From Nocardioides sp. SYSU D00038 (GTDB taxonomy: Bacteria > Actinomycetota > Actinomycetes > Propionibacteriales > Nocardioidaceae), in assembly GCF_016924665.1 (NCBI RefSeq), contig NZ_JAFFJT010000025.1:124001-188000 (forward strand): a stretch of DNA of 64,000 bases, read 5' to 3'. Within the stretch, counting starts at the first letter, position 1; every line of letters begins with the position of its first letter. The position numbers were made by a program, and so were the translations under genes. Shown here one piece after another: positions 36,097 to 45,919 of this stretch. The notes under the pieces are model-generated. The model was given only the letters and a program-made list of their open reading frames with translations, ran no database searches and was not told where the DNA came from.

Positions 36097-36224
36097 GGCC
36101 GGGTGCGGTCGAACCGCCGACTCGCGTCCCGAGGCGTGGACGGCCGTCTCGCTGAGTGAGAACCGCCCGCGAGCGCGGCGGCCCGGTCACGTCGATCCGA
36201 ACGCAGGCGCAGGTCGCGCACGGC

Positions 36225-36230
36225 TATGCT
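36225..36230 (+). promoter_or_regulatory. -10 box TATGCT of gmd, with 5' leader
   Basis: TATGCT lies about 69 nt before the gmd start, which has AGAAGGAG close upstream, so this gene has a conventional leader unlike many neighbours. Confidence 0.5.
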
Positions 36231-36298
36231 CGCGCCGCGACCCGGGGGACCACCGGGCGCCCCTCCCACCCCCGCAGATCTCGCAGAAGGAGCCCCGC

Positions 36299-37273
36299 GT
36301 GGCACGTCGTGCCTTCATCACCGGCGTCACCGGCCAGGACGGCTCGTACCTGACCGAGCTCCTGCTCGAGAAGGGCTACGAGGTGCACGGCCTGGTCCGG
36401 CGGGCGTCCACGCTCAACCGCAGCCGGATCGACCACATCACCTCGCCCGAGCTGCACCTCCACTACGGCGACCTGACCGACGGCGTCAGCCTGGTGAACC
36501 TGATCCGCACCATCGAGCCCCACGAGGTCTACAACCTCGGCGCGCAGAGCCACGTCAAGGTCTCCTTCGAGATGCCGGAGTACACCGCGTCCACCGACGC
36601 CGTCGGCGCGCTGCGCCTGCTCGAGGCGATCCGCGCCTCCGGCCTCGACTGCCGCTACTACCAGGCGTCGACCTCGGAGATGTTCGGCGCGACGCCGCCG
36701 CCGCAGGCCGAGAACACCGCCTTCTACCCCCGCTCCCCTTACGGCGCCGCCAAGCTCTACGGCCACTGGGTCACGGTCAACTACCGCGAGTCCTACGACC
36801 TGTTCGCGGTGTCGGGGATCCTGTTCAACCACGAGTCGCCCCGCCGCGGCGAGAGCTTCGTGACCCGCAAGGTCACCCTCGGCGTCGCCAAGATCAAGCT
36901 CGGCGTGGCCGACCAGCTCCACCTCGGCAACCTCGAGGCGGTGCGCGACTGGGGCTACGCCAAGGAGTACGTCGAGGGCATGTGGCGGATGCTCCAGCAC
37001 GACGAGCCCGGCGACTACGTGCTGGCCACCGGGCAGGGTCGCACCGTGCGCCAGTTCGTCGAGACGGCGTTCTCCCACGCCGGGCTGAACTGGGAGGACC
37101 ACGTGGTCTACGACAAGCAGTACGAGCGGCCGGCCGAGGTCGACGCCCTCATCGGCGACGCGAGCAAGGCCCAGGAGGTACTGGGCTGGACGGCGACGAC
37201 CGGGCCCGACGACCTCGCCCGCCTGATGGTCGACGCCGACCTCGAGCAGATGTCGCGGCTGCTGCGCGCGTGA
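36299..37273 (+). CDS. gmd: GDP-mannose 4,6-dehydratase
   Basis: A 324-residue extended SDR producing GDP-4-keto-6-deoxymannose. Motifs: [20 protein letters not shown] (NADP site), [31 protein letters not shown] (catalytic T/E), [17 protein letters not shown] (YxxxK) and [19 protein letters not shown], all diagnostic for Gmd. GTG 36299 has AGAAGGAG upstream. Its stop overlaps the paralogue by 4 nt (GTGA). Confidence 0.95.
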   Translation: MARRAFITGVTGQDGSYLTELLLEKGYEVHGLVRRASTLNRSRIDHITSPELHLHYGDLTDGVSLVNLIRTIEPHEVYNLGAQSHVKVSFEMPEYTASTDAVGALRLLEAIRASGLDCRYYQASTSEMFGATPPPQAENTAFYPRSPYGAAKLYGHWVTVNYRESYDLFAVSGILFNHESPRRGESFVTRKVTLGVAKIKLGVADQLHLGNLEAVRDWGYAKEYVEGMWRMLQHDEPGDYVLATGQGRTVRQFVETAFSHAGLNWEDHVVYDKQYERPAEVDALIGDASKAQEVLGWTATTGPDDLARLMVDADLEQMSRLLRA

Positions 37274-38232
37274 GCACCGCGCTGGTCACCGGCGTCGCCG
37301 GCCAGGACGGCGTCTACCTCGCGCACCGGCTGCTCGCCATGGGCACCCGGGTCGTCGGCACCACCCGGCCCGGGAGCGGGTCGGCGGCCGCGATGGCGCC
37401 GTACCTCGACGGGGTGCTGCTCGAGGAGTGCGACCTCCGCGACGCCGAGGGGTTCGCCGCCCTCCTCGAGCGCCACCGCCCCGATCGGGTCTTCAACCTC
37501 GGCGGCTTCACCTCCGTGGGCGCGAGCTGGGACCAGCCAGAGCTGGTCGCGGAGGTCAACGGCGCCGCCGTCGAGCGGATGCTCGCCGCCGTGCGCGACC
37601 ACCGCGACCGCACGGGCGACGACGTGCGCTTCCTCCAAGCCGCGTCGGCCGAGGAGCACGGCGACGCCCGCAGCCCCTACGCCGAGTCGAAGGCCCGCGC
37701 CCGCGAGGCCGTGCGCCGGGCCCGCTCCGAGCACGGGCTGTTCGCGTGCGCGGGCGTGCTGCACAACCACGAGAGCCCGCTGCGGCCGGCCCGGTTCGTG
37801 ACCCGCAAGATCACCACGGCAGCCGCCGCGATCGCGTTGGGGCGCCAGGAGCGGCTCCGGCTCGGCACCCTCGAGGTCGCCCGCGACTGGGGCGCCGCCC
37901 GCGACCACGTGGAGGCGCTGCGGCTGATGCTCGACCTGCCCGAGCCACGCGACCTGGTCGTGGCCACCGGGGTCACCCACACCCTGCGCGACCTGGTGGA
38001 GCAGGCGTTCGCGGCGGCCGGCGTCGACGACGCCTGGGCCCGCGTCGACCACGACCCCGCGCTGGTGCGGCCGCAGGACTCCGCCGCGCTCGCCGGCGAC
38101 CCGGGCGAGGCAGAGCGGCTGCTGGGCTGGCGGGCCACGACGTCGTTCGAGGACGTCGTGCGCACCATGGTGGAGGTCGACCTCGAGCGGCTCCGCACGG
38201 GCGTCGCGGAGCGCGCCGACTACGCCCGCTGA
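37270..38232 (+). CDS. Gmd-like NAD(P)-dependent sugar-nucleotide dehydratase/reductase paralogue
   Basis: A 320-residue SDR clearly duplicated from gmd: [54 protein letters not shown] (YxxxK) and [19 protein letters not shown]. The catalytic STSEMFG of gmd is replaced by ASAEEHGD, keeping Ser and Glu. No GDP-fucose synthase gene is seen, so this could be the partner that acts on the Gmd product, for example as a 4-reductase, or a dehydratase for another GDP-sugar. The substrate is unresolved. Confidence 0.8.
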   Translation: MSTALVTGVAGQDGVYLAHRLLAMGTRVVGTTRPGSGSAAAMAPYLDGVLLEECDLRDAEGFAALLERHRPDRVFNLGGFTSVGASWDQPELVAEVNGAAVERMLAAVRDHRDRTGDDVRFLQAASAEEHGDARSPYAESKARAREAVRRARSEHGLFACAGVLHNHESPLRPARFVTRKITTAAAAIALGRQERLRLGTLEVARDWGAARDHVEALRLMLDLPEPRDLVVATGVTHTLRDLVEQAFAAAGVDDAWARVDHDPALVRPQDSAALAGDPGEAERLLGWRATTSFEDVVRTMVEVDLERLRTGVAERADYAR

Positions 38233-38372
38233 CGACAGGACTGACACGGTGGACACGCCCGGATTGCTCAGTTCCGGCTCCCCGCACACGGAGAGCCTCG
38301 GGCGCAGTTAGACTCGCTCGACACAGTGGGTACGGGTGCCGAGCGCACTCTGAAGAGAAGTGAAGGACGCGC

Positions 38373-39743
38373 GTGGATCTCCGACAGCTCGTGCAGGTCC
38401 TGCGGCGACGCTGGCTGACCATCCTGTTGATCATGGTCGCCGCCCTCGCGGGCACGTCCGTCTACACCTTCACCCGCACGCCCCAGTACGAGTCGTCGGC
38501 CAAGGTGTTCATCTCCGCCGACGTCCGCAACGCCTCCGACAGCTTCACCGCGCAGCTGACCATCACCCAGAAGGTGCAGGCCTACGCCACCCTGGCGACC
38601 AGCACCGTGGTGATGGAGCGGGTGATCGACGAGCTCGACCTCAACCTCAACACCGCGCAGCTGGCCGAGAAGGTCTCCGCCGAGGTGGTGCCCGAGACCC
38701 CGAGCCTCGAGGTCAAGACCAAGGACCCCGACCCCTCGACGGCGCAGATCATCAACCGGACGGTGTCCGAGCAGCTCACGGAGTACCTCACCGAGCTCGA
38801 GACCCTGCGCGGCAGCAGCAACTCCCAGATCAACGCGAACGTCACCGATCCGGCCGACTTCGACCCCGACGCGGTCAGTCCGCGCACGATCCTCAACCTC
38901 GTGGTCGCCGGCGTGCTCGGCCTGCTCATCGGCATCGCGCTGGCCGTGGCCCGCGAGATCCTCGACCGCACGGTCTCGAGCCTCGAGCACGTGCAGGAGG
39001 TCACCACCGCGCCGGTGCTGGCCAGCATCGCCTTCGACCCGGCGATCAAGAAGCAGCCGCTGCTCACCGACGTGAGCGGGTTCGCGGCGCGCACCGAGGC
39101 GTTCCGCCTCCTGCGCACCAACCTCCAGTTCCTCGACCTCGACCACCAGCCCCGCTGCCTGGTCATCACCAGCGCGGTGCCCGGCGAGGGCAAGTCGACC
39201 ACCGCCGCCAACCTCGCGATCGCGCTCTCGCAGGCCGGCCGCCGCACGCTGATCGTCGACGGCGACCTGCGCCGCCCGCGCGTCGCGCAGATGCTCCAGC
39301 TCGACGCCGCCATCGGTCTCACGACCGTGCTGGTCGGCCGCGCCGACGTCAAGGAGGCCATCCAGGTGCACGAGGCCAGCGGCCTGCACCTGCTGGCCAG
39401 CGGCGCCAAGCCGCCGAACCCCACCGAGATCCTCCAGTCGCGGGTCACCGCCGACCTGATCCACCAGCTCCGCGACCTCTACGACATGGTCATCATCGAC
39501 GCGCCGCCGCTGCTGCCGGTGGCCGACGCGGCCGTGCTGAGCGCGATCGCCGACGGCGCGATCATCGTGACCCGCCACGCCAAGACCACCCGCGAGCAGC
39601 TGCGCGACGCCGTGGGCCGTCTCGAGCAGGTCGGGGCCCGCGTCTCGGGCATCGTGATGAACATGATCGCCCGGCGCTCCACCAACAACTACTACTACTA
39701 CTACTACGAGGAGACCACGCCGAACCCTCGCCGCAAGAAGTGA
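38373..39743 (+). CDS. Wzz-type chain-length regulator fused to BY-kinase (CpsD/Wzc-like)
   Basis: A 456-residue protein. Residues 1-~195 are a Wzz domain: two membrane segments (LTILLIMVAALAGTSVYTF; LNLVVAGVLGLLIGIALAVA) flanking an external coiled region. Residues ~230-440 are the tyrosine kinase: ITSAVPGEGKSTTAANLAIA (Walker A), LIVDGDLRRPRVAQML (Walker A'), MVIIDAPPLLPVADA (Walker B). The tail NNYYYYYYEE holds six adjacent tyrosines, the autophosphorylation cluster. It controls polymer length and export; the phosphatase domain at 27 kb is a likely antagonist (inference). GTG 38373 follows GAAGGA; a TAGACT -10 lies at 38309-38314. Confidence 0.93.
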   Translation: MDLRQLVQVLRRRWLTILLIMVAALAGTSVYTFTRTPQYESSAKVFISADVRNASDSFTAQLTITQKVQAYATLATSTVVMERVIDELDLNLNTAQLAEKVSAEVVPETPSLEVKTKDPDPSTAQIINRTVSEQLTEYLTELETLRGSSNSQINANVTDPADFDPDAVSPRTILNLVVAGVLGLLIGIALAVAREILDRTVSSLEHVQEVTTAPVLASIAFDPAIKKQPLLTDVSGFAARTEAFRLLRTNLQFLDLDHQPRCLVITSAVPGEGKSTTAANLAIALSQAGRRTLIVDGDLRRPRVAQMLQLDAAIGLTTVLVGRADVKEAIQVHEASGLHLLASGAKPPNPTEILQSRVTADLIHQLRDLYDMVIIDAPPLLPVADAAVLSAIADGAIIVTRHAKTTREQLRDAVGRLEQVGARVSGIVMNMIARRSTNNYYYYYYEETTPNPRRKK

Positions 39744-40552
39744 TGGGACGCTCCCCGGGGCTGGCCCTGCGACGGGTCCGCCAGACGTTCTCCTTCGCCA
39801 ACGGCGGCCGCGTGCTCCTCGACCTGGCCTCGAGCCGCGCGCCGTGGCGACGCGACGAGCTGGTCTTCGAGACCCGCGACGGCGCGGTCATCACCTGCCC
39901 CAACTGGCCGGGCGCGCGGGTGCCGGTCTACGAGGTCTTCGCCGAGGACGCCTACCACCTGCGCGACACCCTCGCCGGCCTCTCGCCGACCCCGCGCATC
40001 CTCGACATCGGCGGCCAGGTCGGCTGCTTCTCGGTGGCCGCCGCCCGCTTCGCGCCCACCGCCGTCGTCCACACCTACGAGGCCTCCGCCACCACCGCCA
40101 CCTGGCTGGCCCGCAACGTCGCCCGCAACGACCTCGCCGACCGGGTGACGGTCAACGCCACCGCGGTCGCCGGCCACGACGGCACCCTCGAGCTGGTCGA
40201 CAACGGCCACGCCAGCGGCCTCAACGGCGGTGCCACCGCTGGCACCCTGGTGACCGTCCCGTGCGTCACGTTCGCGGCCGCCCTGACCCGGCTGCTCGAG
40301 CTGCCGGTCGACGGTGCGCCGTCCGACACCGTCGACCTGGTCAAGCTCGACACCGAGGGCGCGGAGTTCGACATCGTCCTCTCCAGCGAGCCGGCCGACT
40401 GGGCGCCGGTGCGCCGGGTGGTGATGGAGTACCACGACGTGGCTGGGCACTCGTGGTCGGAGCTCGAGGCGTTCTTCGCCGAGGCCGGCCTCACCGTGAC
40501 CCGGCACGAGCCCAACGGTGACCGCTACGGCACCGTCTGGCTGGCCCGCTGA
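39743..40552 (+). CDS. FkbM-family methyltransferase (first of three)
   Basis: A 269-residue SAM-dependent methyltransferase: RILDIGGQVGCFSVAAARFA (motif I), VVHTYEASATTATWLARNVA, and VDLVKLDTEGAEFDIVLSS, the FkbM hallmark KxDxEGAE. It probably O-methylates a sugar of the locus polysaccharide. ATG 39743 overlaps the BY-kinase stop by 1 nt (TGATG). Confidence 0.88.
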   Translation: MGRSPGLALRRVRQTFSFANGGRVLLDLASSRAPWRRDELVFETRDGAVITCPNWPGARVPVYEVFAEDAYHLRDTLAGLSPTPRILDIGGQVGCFSVAAARFAPTAVVHTYEASATTATWLARNVARNDLADRVTVNATAVAGHDGTLELVDNGHASGLNGGATAGTLVTVPCVTFAAALTRLLELPVDGAPSDTVDLVKLDTEGAEFDIVLSSEPADWAPVRRVVMEYHDVAGHSWSELEAFFAEAGLTVTRHEPNGDRYGTVWLAR

Positions 40553-40657
40553 GGCACGCCCGGCAGCGGGGACCAACCTGCGCGAAGGCGTCACCACCGG
40601 CCTTCCCGCTCGTTACTGTGGACGAGTTCCGGCGCGGTGCCGGGCGGAGGAGGATCA

Positions 40658-41614
40658 GTGACCGAGTCCAAGCGGGTCGTCGTGATGGGCGGTGCCGGCT
40701 TCCTCGGCTCGCACCTGTGCGAACGGCTGGTGGGTGAGGGGCACGAGGTGGTGTGCCTCGACAACTTCGTCACCGGCTCGCCCACCAACGTGGCCCACCT
40801 GGTGCCCGAGGTGGACTTCCGGCTGGTGCGCACCGACGTCACCGACTACGTCCACGTGGGCGGCCCGGTCGACGCCGTGCTCAACTTCGCCTCCCCCGCC
40901 TCGCCCATCGACTACCTCCGGCTGCCGATCGAGACCCTCAAGGTCGGCTCGCTCGGCACCCTCCACGGCCTGGGCCTGGCCCGCGAGAAGGGCGCCCGGT
41001 TCATCCTGGCGTCGACCTCGGAGGTCTACGGCGACCCGCAGGTGCACCCCCAGGCCGAGGACTACTGGGGCCACGTCAACCCGGTCGGCCCGCGCGGGGT
41101 CTACGACGAGGCGAAGCGCTTCTCCGAGGCCCTCACCATGGCCTACCGCAGCTCGCACGGCGTCGACACCGGCATCGTGCGCATCTTCAACACCTTCGGC
41201 CCGCGGATGCGCCCCAACGACGGCCGCGCGATCCCGAACTTCATCCGGCAGGCACTGCTGGGCGAGCCGGTCACCGTCGCCGGCGACGGCCTGCAGACCC
41301 GGTCGATCTGCTACGTCGACGACCTCGTCGACGGCATCCTGCGGCTGATGCACTCCGACCGGCCCGGCCCGGTCAACATCGGCAACCCCCACGAGATCTC
41401 GATGCTCGACCTCGCCCGGTGGATCGTCGACCTGGTCGGCTCGAGCTCGGAGATCGTCCACGTCGAGCGCCCGGTCGACGACCCGACGGTGCGCCAGCCC
41501 GACATCACCCGGGCCCGCGAGGAGCTCGGCTGGGAGCCGCAGGTCTCGATCGAGGAGGCGCTCAAGCGGACCATCTCGTGGTTCCGCGAGCACCCCGAGC
41601 TGGTCACCCCCTGA
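40658..41614 (+). CDS. uxs: UDP-glucuronate decarboxylase (UDP-xylose synthase)
   Basis: A 318-residue extended [23 protein letters not shown] (NAD site), [57 protein letters not shown] (YxxxK), and [20 protein letters not shown]. These are the Uxs signatures. It decarboxylates UDP-glucuronate from Ugd to UDP-xylose. GTG 40658 follows GGAGGAGG; a TACTGT -10 lies at 40614-40619. Confidence 0.92.
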   Translation: MTESKRVVVMGGAGFLGSHLCERLVGEGHEVVCLDNFVTGSPTNVAHLVPEVDFRLVRTDVTDYVHVGGPVDAVLNFASPASPIDYLRLPIETLKVGSLGTLHGLGLAREKGARFILASTSEVYGDPQVHPQAEDYWGHVNPVGPRGVYDEAKRFSEALTMAYRSSHGVDTGIVRIFNTFGPRMRPNDGRAIPNFIRQALLGEPVTVAGDGLQTRSICYVDDLVDGILRLMHSDRPGPVNIGNPHEISMLDLARWIVDLVGSSSEIVHVERPVDDPTVRQPDITRAREELGWEPQVSIEEALKRTISWFREHPELVTP

Positions 41615-41624
41615 CCCGCGCGGC

Positions 41625-42836
41625 GTGAGCAGGCTCCCCGCCAGGCTGCAACCGGCCTGGCCCCTCCTCAAGCGTGTCCACCGGGCGCTGTCGCTGCTGC
41701 TGGGACTGCTGTACCGGCGTACGGCGCCGCTGACCCCGCGGCGCCGCCGGCTGCCGGTGCGCGCGACCGCCACGTCGGCCGACACCGCCGCCCGCGAGCC
41801 GGGTGCGGTGACGCTGCACCCGGGCGGGCCCGCCGAGCGGCTGCGCCGCGAGCCCCCCGAGGGCGACCCCCCGGGGCACTGGCGGTTCGCCCACGAGCTG
41901 ACCTTCGACGTGCCGGCCCGCTACGTGCTGGAGGTCCGCGGCGGCAGCGTGGTCGGCGAGCACGCCGCGGTGGTGACCCCGGGCGGGACGCTGGACTTCC
42001 AGACCAGCAACTACTTCGGCATCGCCGGGTGGCGCGAGCACCCGGTCTTCCTCCACCCGCGGCTACCGCGCGAGCAGCACGTCGACGGCACCCTCCTCAA
42101 CCTCACCACCCGCGGCTCGACCGCGAACTACTACCACGTCCTGCTCGACGTGCTGCCCCGCTACGGCGTCTTCCGCGAGGCGCTGCCCGACGCCACGGTC
42201 GACGCGGTGGCGGTGCCGCACGGCACCGGCTACCAGCGCCAGCTGCTCGCGATGGTCGGGCTCGGCGACGGCACCACGCTCGTGCAACCGGCCGCCGACC
42301 TGACCCTCACCGCCGACCGGCTGCTGGTGCCGAGCACCCCCAACGACGCGCTCTCCGCCCCGCGGTGGGTGGTGCGGTGGCTGCGTGAGCACCTGCCGGC
42401 GAGCGGCGTGCCCACCGGCCGGCCGCGCCTCTACGTCACCCGCGGCGACCGGCCCCACACCCGCCGCTACGTCGAGGAGGAGCAGCTCTGGCCCGAGCTC
42501 GAGTCCCGCGGCTTCCTCCGCCTCGACCCGGGCCAGCACTCCGTGCAGGAGCAGGTCGACCTGTTCAGCGGCGCCGAGGTCGTCGTCGCCCCCCACGGCG
42601 CCGCCCTCGCCAACCTGGTCTTCCTGCCGCCGAAGGCCCGGGTGCTGGAGCTGTTCGCCCCGACGTACGTCAACCACTGCTACTGGACGATCACCCAGGC
42701 CCTCGACGACGTCGAGCACCACTACCTCGTCGGCGCCGGCCGGGTACCGCGCGAGGGAGCCGAGATGACCGGCGTCCTCACCGACGTCCGCCTCGACCCC
42801 ACCAAGGTGCTGGCGTACGTCGACCGCCTGCTCTGA
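41625..42836 (+). CDS. GT61-family glycosyltransferase (DUF563)
   Basis: A 403-residue protein. The C-terminal half shows TRGSTANYYHVLLDVLPRYG, RPRLYVTRGDRPHTRRYVEE and VVVAPHGAALANLVFLPPKA, which are GT61 features; plant members include xylosyl- and arabinosyltransferases. A hydrophobic stretch near residues 15-30 (VHRALSLLLGLLY) may associate with the membrane. It lies 10 bp after uxs, so transfer of xylose is a reasonable guess (inference). It ends at repeat block 4. Confidence 0.85.
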   Translation: MSRLPARLQPAWPLLKRVHRALSLLLGLLYRRTAPLTPRRRRLPVRATATSADTAAREPGAVTLHPGGPAERLRREPPEGDPPGHWRFAHELTFDVPARYVLEVRGGSVVGEHAAVVTPGGTLDFQTSNYFGIAGWREHPVFLHPRLPREQHVDGTLLNLTTRGSTANYYHVLLDVLPRYGVFREALPDATVDAVAVPHGTGYQRQLLAMVGLGDGTTLVQPAADLTLTADRLLVPSTPNDALSAPRWVVRWLREHLPASGVPTGRPRLYVTRGDRPHTRRYVEEEQLWPELESRGFLRLDPGQHSVQEQVDLFSGAEVVVAPHGAALANLVFLPPKARVLELFAPTYVNHCYWTITQALDDVEHHYLVGAGRVPREGAEMTGVLTDVRLDPTKVLAYVDRLL

Positions 42837-42839
42837 CCC

Positions 42840-43850
42840 CCGCCGCCGGCACCGGTGGTCGAGCAGCGACGAGCCCCAGCGAGGAGCGCCCGTCGAGACC
42901 CCCGCACCCGAACGCCCTCCGGCGGTAACGGGAGGGCTCTCGGCTCACCGGGTTTCGAGACACGACTTCGTCGTTCCTCAACCAGCGAGCACCGCTGGTT
43001 GAGGAAGTTGCGCTAGCAACTGTCTCGAAACCCCGTACGACGAAAGCCCTCCCGTCCGCACGGCGGGCACTCGGCTCACCGGGTCTCGACGACGCTCGCT
43101 GGCGCTCCCTGCTCGACCACCGGCGCTGGTTGAGGTGCGAGCGGAGCGAGCCTCGACACTCCCGCGCACCCGAACGCCCTCCGGTGAGAACGGGAGGGCT
43201 CTTGCCTCACCGGGTCTCGAGGCTCAGGCCTAGCGCCTTCGCACCTCGACCACCGCACGCGCCGGTGGTCGAGCAGCGACGAGCCCCAGCGAGGAGCGTC
43301 CGTCGAGACCCCCGCCGGCCGAACGCCTCCAGCGGGAACCGGAGGGCTCTCGGCTCACCGGGTCTCGAGGCTCAGGCCTAGCGGCCTTCGCACCTCGACC
43401 ACCGCACGCGCCGGTGGTTGAGGTGCGAGCGAAGCGAGCCTCGAAACCCCCGCCGGCGGAACACCCTCCAGCGGCAACGGGAGGGCTTCCGGCTCACCGG
43501 GTCTCGAGGCTCAGGCCTAGCGGCCTTCGCACCTCGGCCACCGCACGCCGGGATGCCGCGCCACTCGGCACGGAGGCGGCGGAGTCGACGGGCGTCGTAC
43601 GGCACGTCGACGGCGGCGTGGCGCCGAAGCGGTGGCCGGGGCACGGCAGGGCAGCGCCCGGCGACACGGCAACGAGTGCCGAACGACGTCCGGCGCACAG
43701 CAGCCGCAGTGCCCCCACCGCGCGGCACTCCGCACCCACCCCCGCCGACAACCACCACCCGGCCGGATGACACCAGGGCAGTCAGCACCCGCCCGAGACC
43801 CGTCCCCGGAGTGACCCGGAACGAGAGTGGTCGCTCGGCCCGCGGCGGTC
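42840..43850. repeat. Repeat block 4: dense hairpin modules plus one inverted long module
   Basis: A convergent gap of about 1 kb without a gene. Modules occur at 42951-42983 (stem ACGAC-TTC-GTCGT), 42997-43032 (AGTTGC-GCTA-GCAACT), 43128-43160, 43213-43251, 43361-43400, 43416-43448 and 43500-43539, joined by GCCCTCC...GGAGGGC linkers. A long module follows. Confidence 0.88.
43540..43818 (-). repeat. Long repeat module, copy 5 (inverted)
   Basis: Reverse complement of the long module, bounded on the left by a GGTC...GGCC hairpin module and on the right by single-copy DNA before the glycosyltransferase stop. Confidence 0.8.
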
Positions 43851-43854
43851 CTCG

Positions 43855-44928
43855 TCACCCGGCGGCGTCGGGGAACAGCCCCGCCCGCACCTGTGCGGCC
43901 ATGCCCGACCAGGTGAGGCCGTCGGTCCAGGCGCGGCCGGCGGCGCGCTGCTCGGGGGTGGTGGCCAGGGCGGTGCGCATCGCGGCGGCGAGCGGGGCCG
44001 GGGAGAGATCCGGGGCGACGACGGCGTGGCCGCCCGAGACCTCGGCCAGGGCCGGGTCGTCGGAGACCACCACCGGGATGCCGAGCCGCAGGGCCTCGAC
44101 GACCGGCAGGCCGTAGCCCTCGAAGTCGGAGGGAAACACCACCAGCGACGCCCCGGCGAAGCAGCGGGCGAACGCGTCGTCGTCGAGCCACGACTGCGGC
44201 TCGACCCGGTCGCCGAGCCCGAGAGCAGCGACCTGCTCCTCGATCGGGGCGCGGGCGCTGCCGGGGATCCCGACCAGCCGGAGCTGGAGCCGGTCGTCGG
44301 TGCGGCACAGCTCGGCCCAGGCGGCGAGCACCTTGTCGACGTTCTTGTTGGCGAACTGCCCGAACGCCACGGCGTACGGCGCCTCGCCGGTCGGCTCGGG
44401 AGCCGGCCACGCGTCGACGTGGTCGGAGCCGAGCAGGGTCGCCACGGCCTTGTCGCGCAGCCACGGCCGGCGGCGCACCAGGTCGCCGCGGGTGCGCTCG
44501 GAGATGCAGAACAGCGCGTCGGCGCGGCGGAAGGTCCAGCCGTAGGAGACCAGGCGGGCCAGCCGCCGGCCGCGGGAGAACTGGTGGGGGCGCAGCTCGT
44601 GGCGCACGTCGGTCACCACGGTGCCGCGCCGGCAGGGGGTGCCGGCCAGGGCGCTGGCGATCACCCCGCTCAGCACGGCGTCGGCGCGCAGCCGCTTGGC
44701 GGCCCGGCGGACGCCGAGCGAGCGGCGGCCCACGGCCGCCAGCGGGCCGCCCTCGGGACCGCCCACCGAGACCGCCTCGACCCCCGGCGGCAGCACCAGC
44801 TGGGGCGCGCCGTCGGAGACCACCACGACCTCGTCGTCGTGGTCGCGGACCCAGGCTGCGAGGAGGTTCTCGAGGATCACCGCGCTGCTGCCCGGCCGCA
44901 CCCCGACCGCGTCGACCACCACCCGCAC
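43855..44928 (-). CDS. GT4-family glycosyltransferase
   Basis: A 357-residue GT-B enzyme: N-terminal VRVVVDAVGVRPGSSAVILE, RRADALFCISERTRGDLVRR in the middle, and the GT4 C-terminal donor region VVFPSDFEGYGLPVVEALRL, GIPVVVSDDPALAEVSGG. GTG 44928 was chosen because AAGGGG lies 5 nt upstream; GTG 44976, 5 nt from a TAGGGT box, is an in-frame alternative adding 16 residues. It probably extends the polysaccharide repeat unit. It is divergent from the next FkbM gene. Confidence 0.85.
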   Translation of the reverse strand: MRVVVDAVGVRPGSSAVILENLLAAWVRDHDDEVVVVSDGAPQLVLPPGVEAVSVGGPEGGPLAAVGRRSLGVRRAAKRLRADAVLSGVIASALAGTPCRRGTVVTDVRHELRPHQFSRGRRLARLVSYGWTFRRADALFCISERTRGDLVRRRPWLRDKAVATLLGSDHVDAWPAPEPTGEAPYAVAFGQFANKNVDKVLAAWAELCRTDDRLQLRLVGIPGSARAPIEEQVAALGLGDRVEPQSWLDDDAFARCFAGASLVVFPSDFEGYGLPVVEALRLGIPVVVSDDPALAEVSGGHAVVAPDLSPAPLAAAMRTALATTPEQRAAGRAWTDGLTWSGMAAQVRAGLFPDAAG

Positions 44929-44980
44929 TCCGACCCCTTCCAGAACCACTGAGAACGACGCCCCGGACCGGGCCACGGTC

Positions 44981-44987
44981 TACCCTA
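44981..44987. promoter_or_regulatory. Overlapping divergent -10 boxes in a TACCCTAGGG palindrome
   Basis: The forward -10 TACCCT (44981-44986) is 6 nt from GTG 44993. The reverse -10 TAGGGT (44982-44987) points to the GT4 gene. The two hexamers share five base pairs, so only one can be bound at a time. Confidence 0.55.
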
Positions 44988-44992
44988 GGGCT

Positions 44993-45919
44993 GTGCCAGC
45001 CCGCCCCGAGTCACTCCCCGCCAAGCTGCGTCGCCGAGCCGGCTGGCTGGTGCGCGACCGCTTCCCGCAGCGCCCCGTCGTCCGCGAGGTGCAGGGCGTC
45101 ACCATGACGCTGCCCTGGTCGCACCGGCTGCCCGACTACGCGCGCGACGGCTCGCCGTACGGCCAGAACCTGGTCGAGCTGGCCGCGGCGCTGGCCGCCG
45201 CCGAGCCGGGGCCGCTGACCGTGCTCGACATCGGCGCCAACGTCGGTGACTCGGCGCTCCAGGTGCTCGACCGTGCCGACGCCAGGGTGCTGTGCGTCGA
45301 GGCCGACCCGGTCTACCTGCGCTTCCTCCACACCAACGTCGACGCCGACCCGCGCTGCACGGTGGTCCCGTCGCTGCTGACCCCGGTGGCCCAGGAGGGA
45401 GCGATGGCGTCGGTGCGCTCCGGCGGCACCGCGCACTTCGTGCCCGCCGATGAGGCGCCCGACGCCGGCAGCGTCAGCCAGGTCACTCCCGAGCAGCTGC
45501 GCGCCGCACACCCCGAGTTCGACCGGCTCCGGCTGGTGAAGTCCGACACCGACGGCTACGACGTCGACCTGGTGCCGGCGGTGGCCCGGGTGTGGGCCGA
45601 CCAGCCGCCGGTGCTGTTCTTCGAGTACGACCACGTGCGCAGCCGGGCGGTCGGCAACGACCCCGAACCGGTCTGGGCGGCGCTGGCCGGGCTGGGCTAC
45701 GACGAGGTCGCGGTCTGGGACAACTTCGGCGAGCCGCTGGGCCGGGTGGCCATCGACGAGCTGCCCGAGCGGGCCCGCGGCCTCGACGACCCGCGCACCC
45801 ACGGGTGCGAGTACTGGGACGTCGCCCTGGCCCACCGCGACGACGCCGTCGGCGTGGCCGCCGTGCGCGGCCTCGTCACCGGCGACCTGCCCGGCCCCCC
45901 GCAGGGCGCCGCGCGGTGA
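44993..45919 (+). CDS. FkbM-family methyltransferase (second of three)
   Basis: A 308-residue protein: VLDIGANVGDSALQVLDRAD (SAM motif I), RVLCVEADPVYLRFLHTNVD, and RLRLVKSDTDGYDVDLVPAV, where the usual KxDxEG is KSDTDGYD. GTG 44993 is leaderless behind TACCCT. Its stop overlaps the polymerase/ligase gene by 4 nt (GTGA), which ties it to the polysaccharide pathway. Substrate unknown. Confidence 0.82.
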   Translation: MPARPESLPAKLRRRAGWLVRDRFPQRPVVREVQGVTMTLPWSHRLPDYARDGSPYGQNLVELAAALAAAEPGPLTVLDIGANVGDSALQVLDRADARVLCVEADPVYLRFLHTNVDADPRCTVVPSLLTPVAQEGAMASVRSGGTAHFVPADEAPDAGSVSQVTPEQLRAAHPEFDRLRLVKSDTDGYDVDLVPAVARVWADQPPVLFFEYDHVRSRAVGNDPEPVWAALAGLGYDEVAVWDNFGEPLGRVAIDELPERARGLDDPRTHGCEYWDVALAHRDDAVGVAAVRGLVTGDLPGPPQGAAR

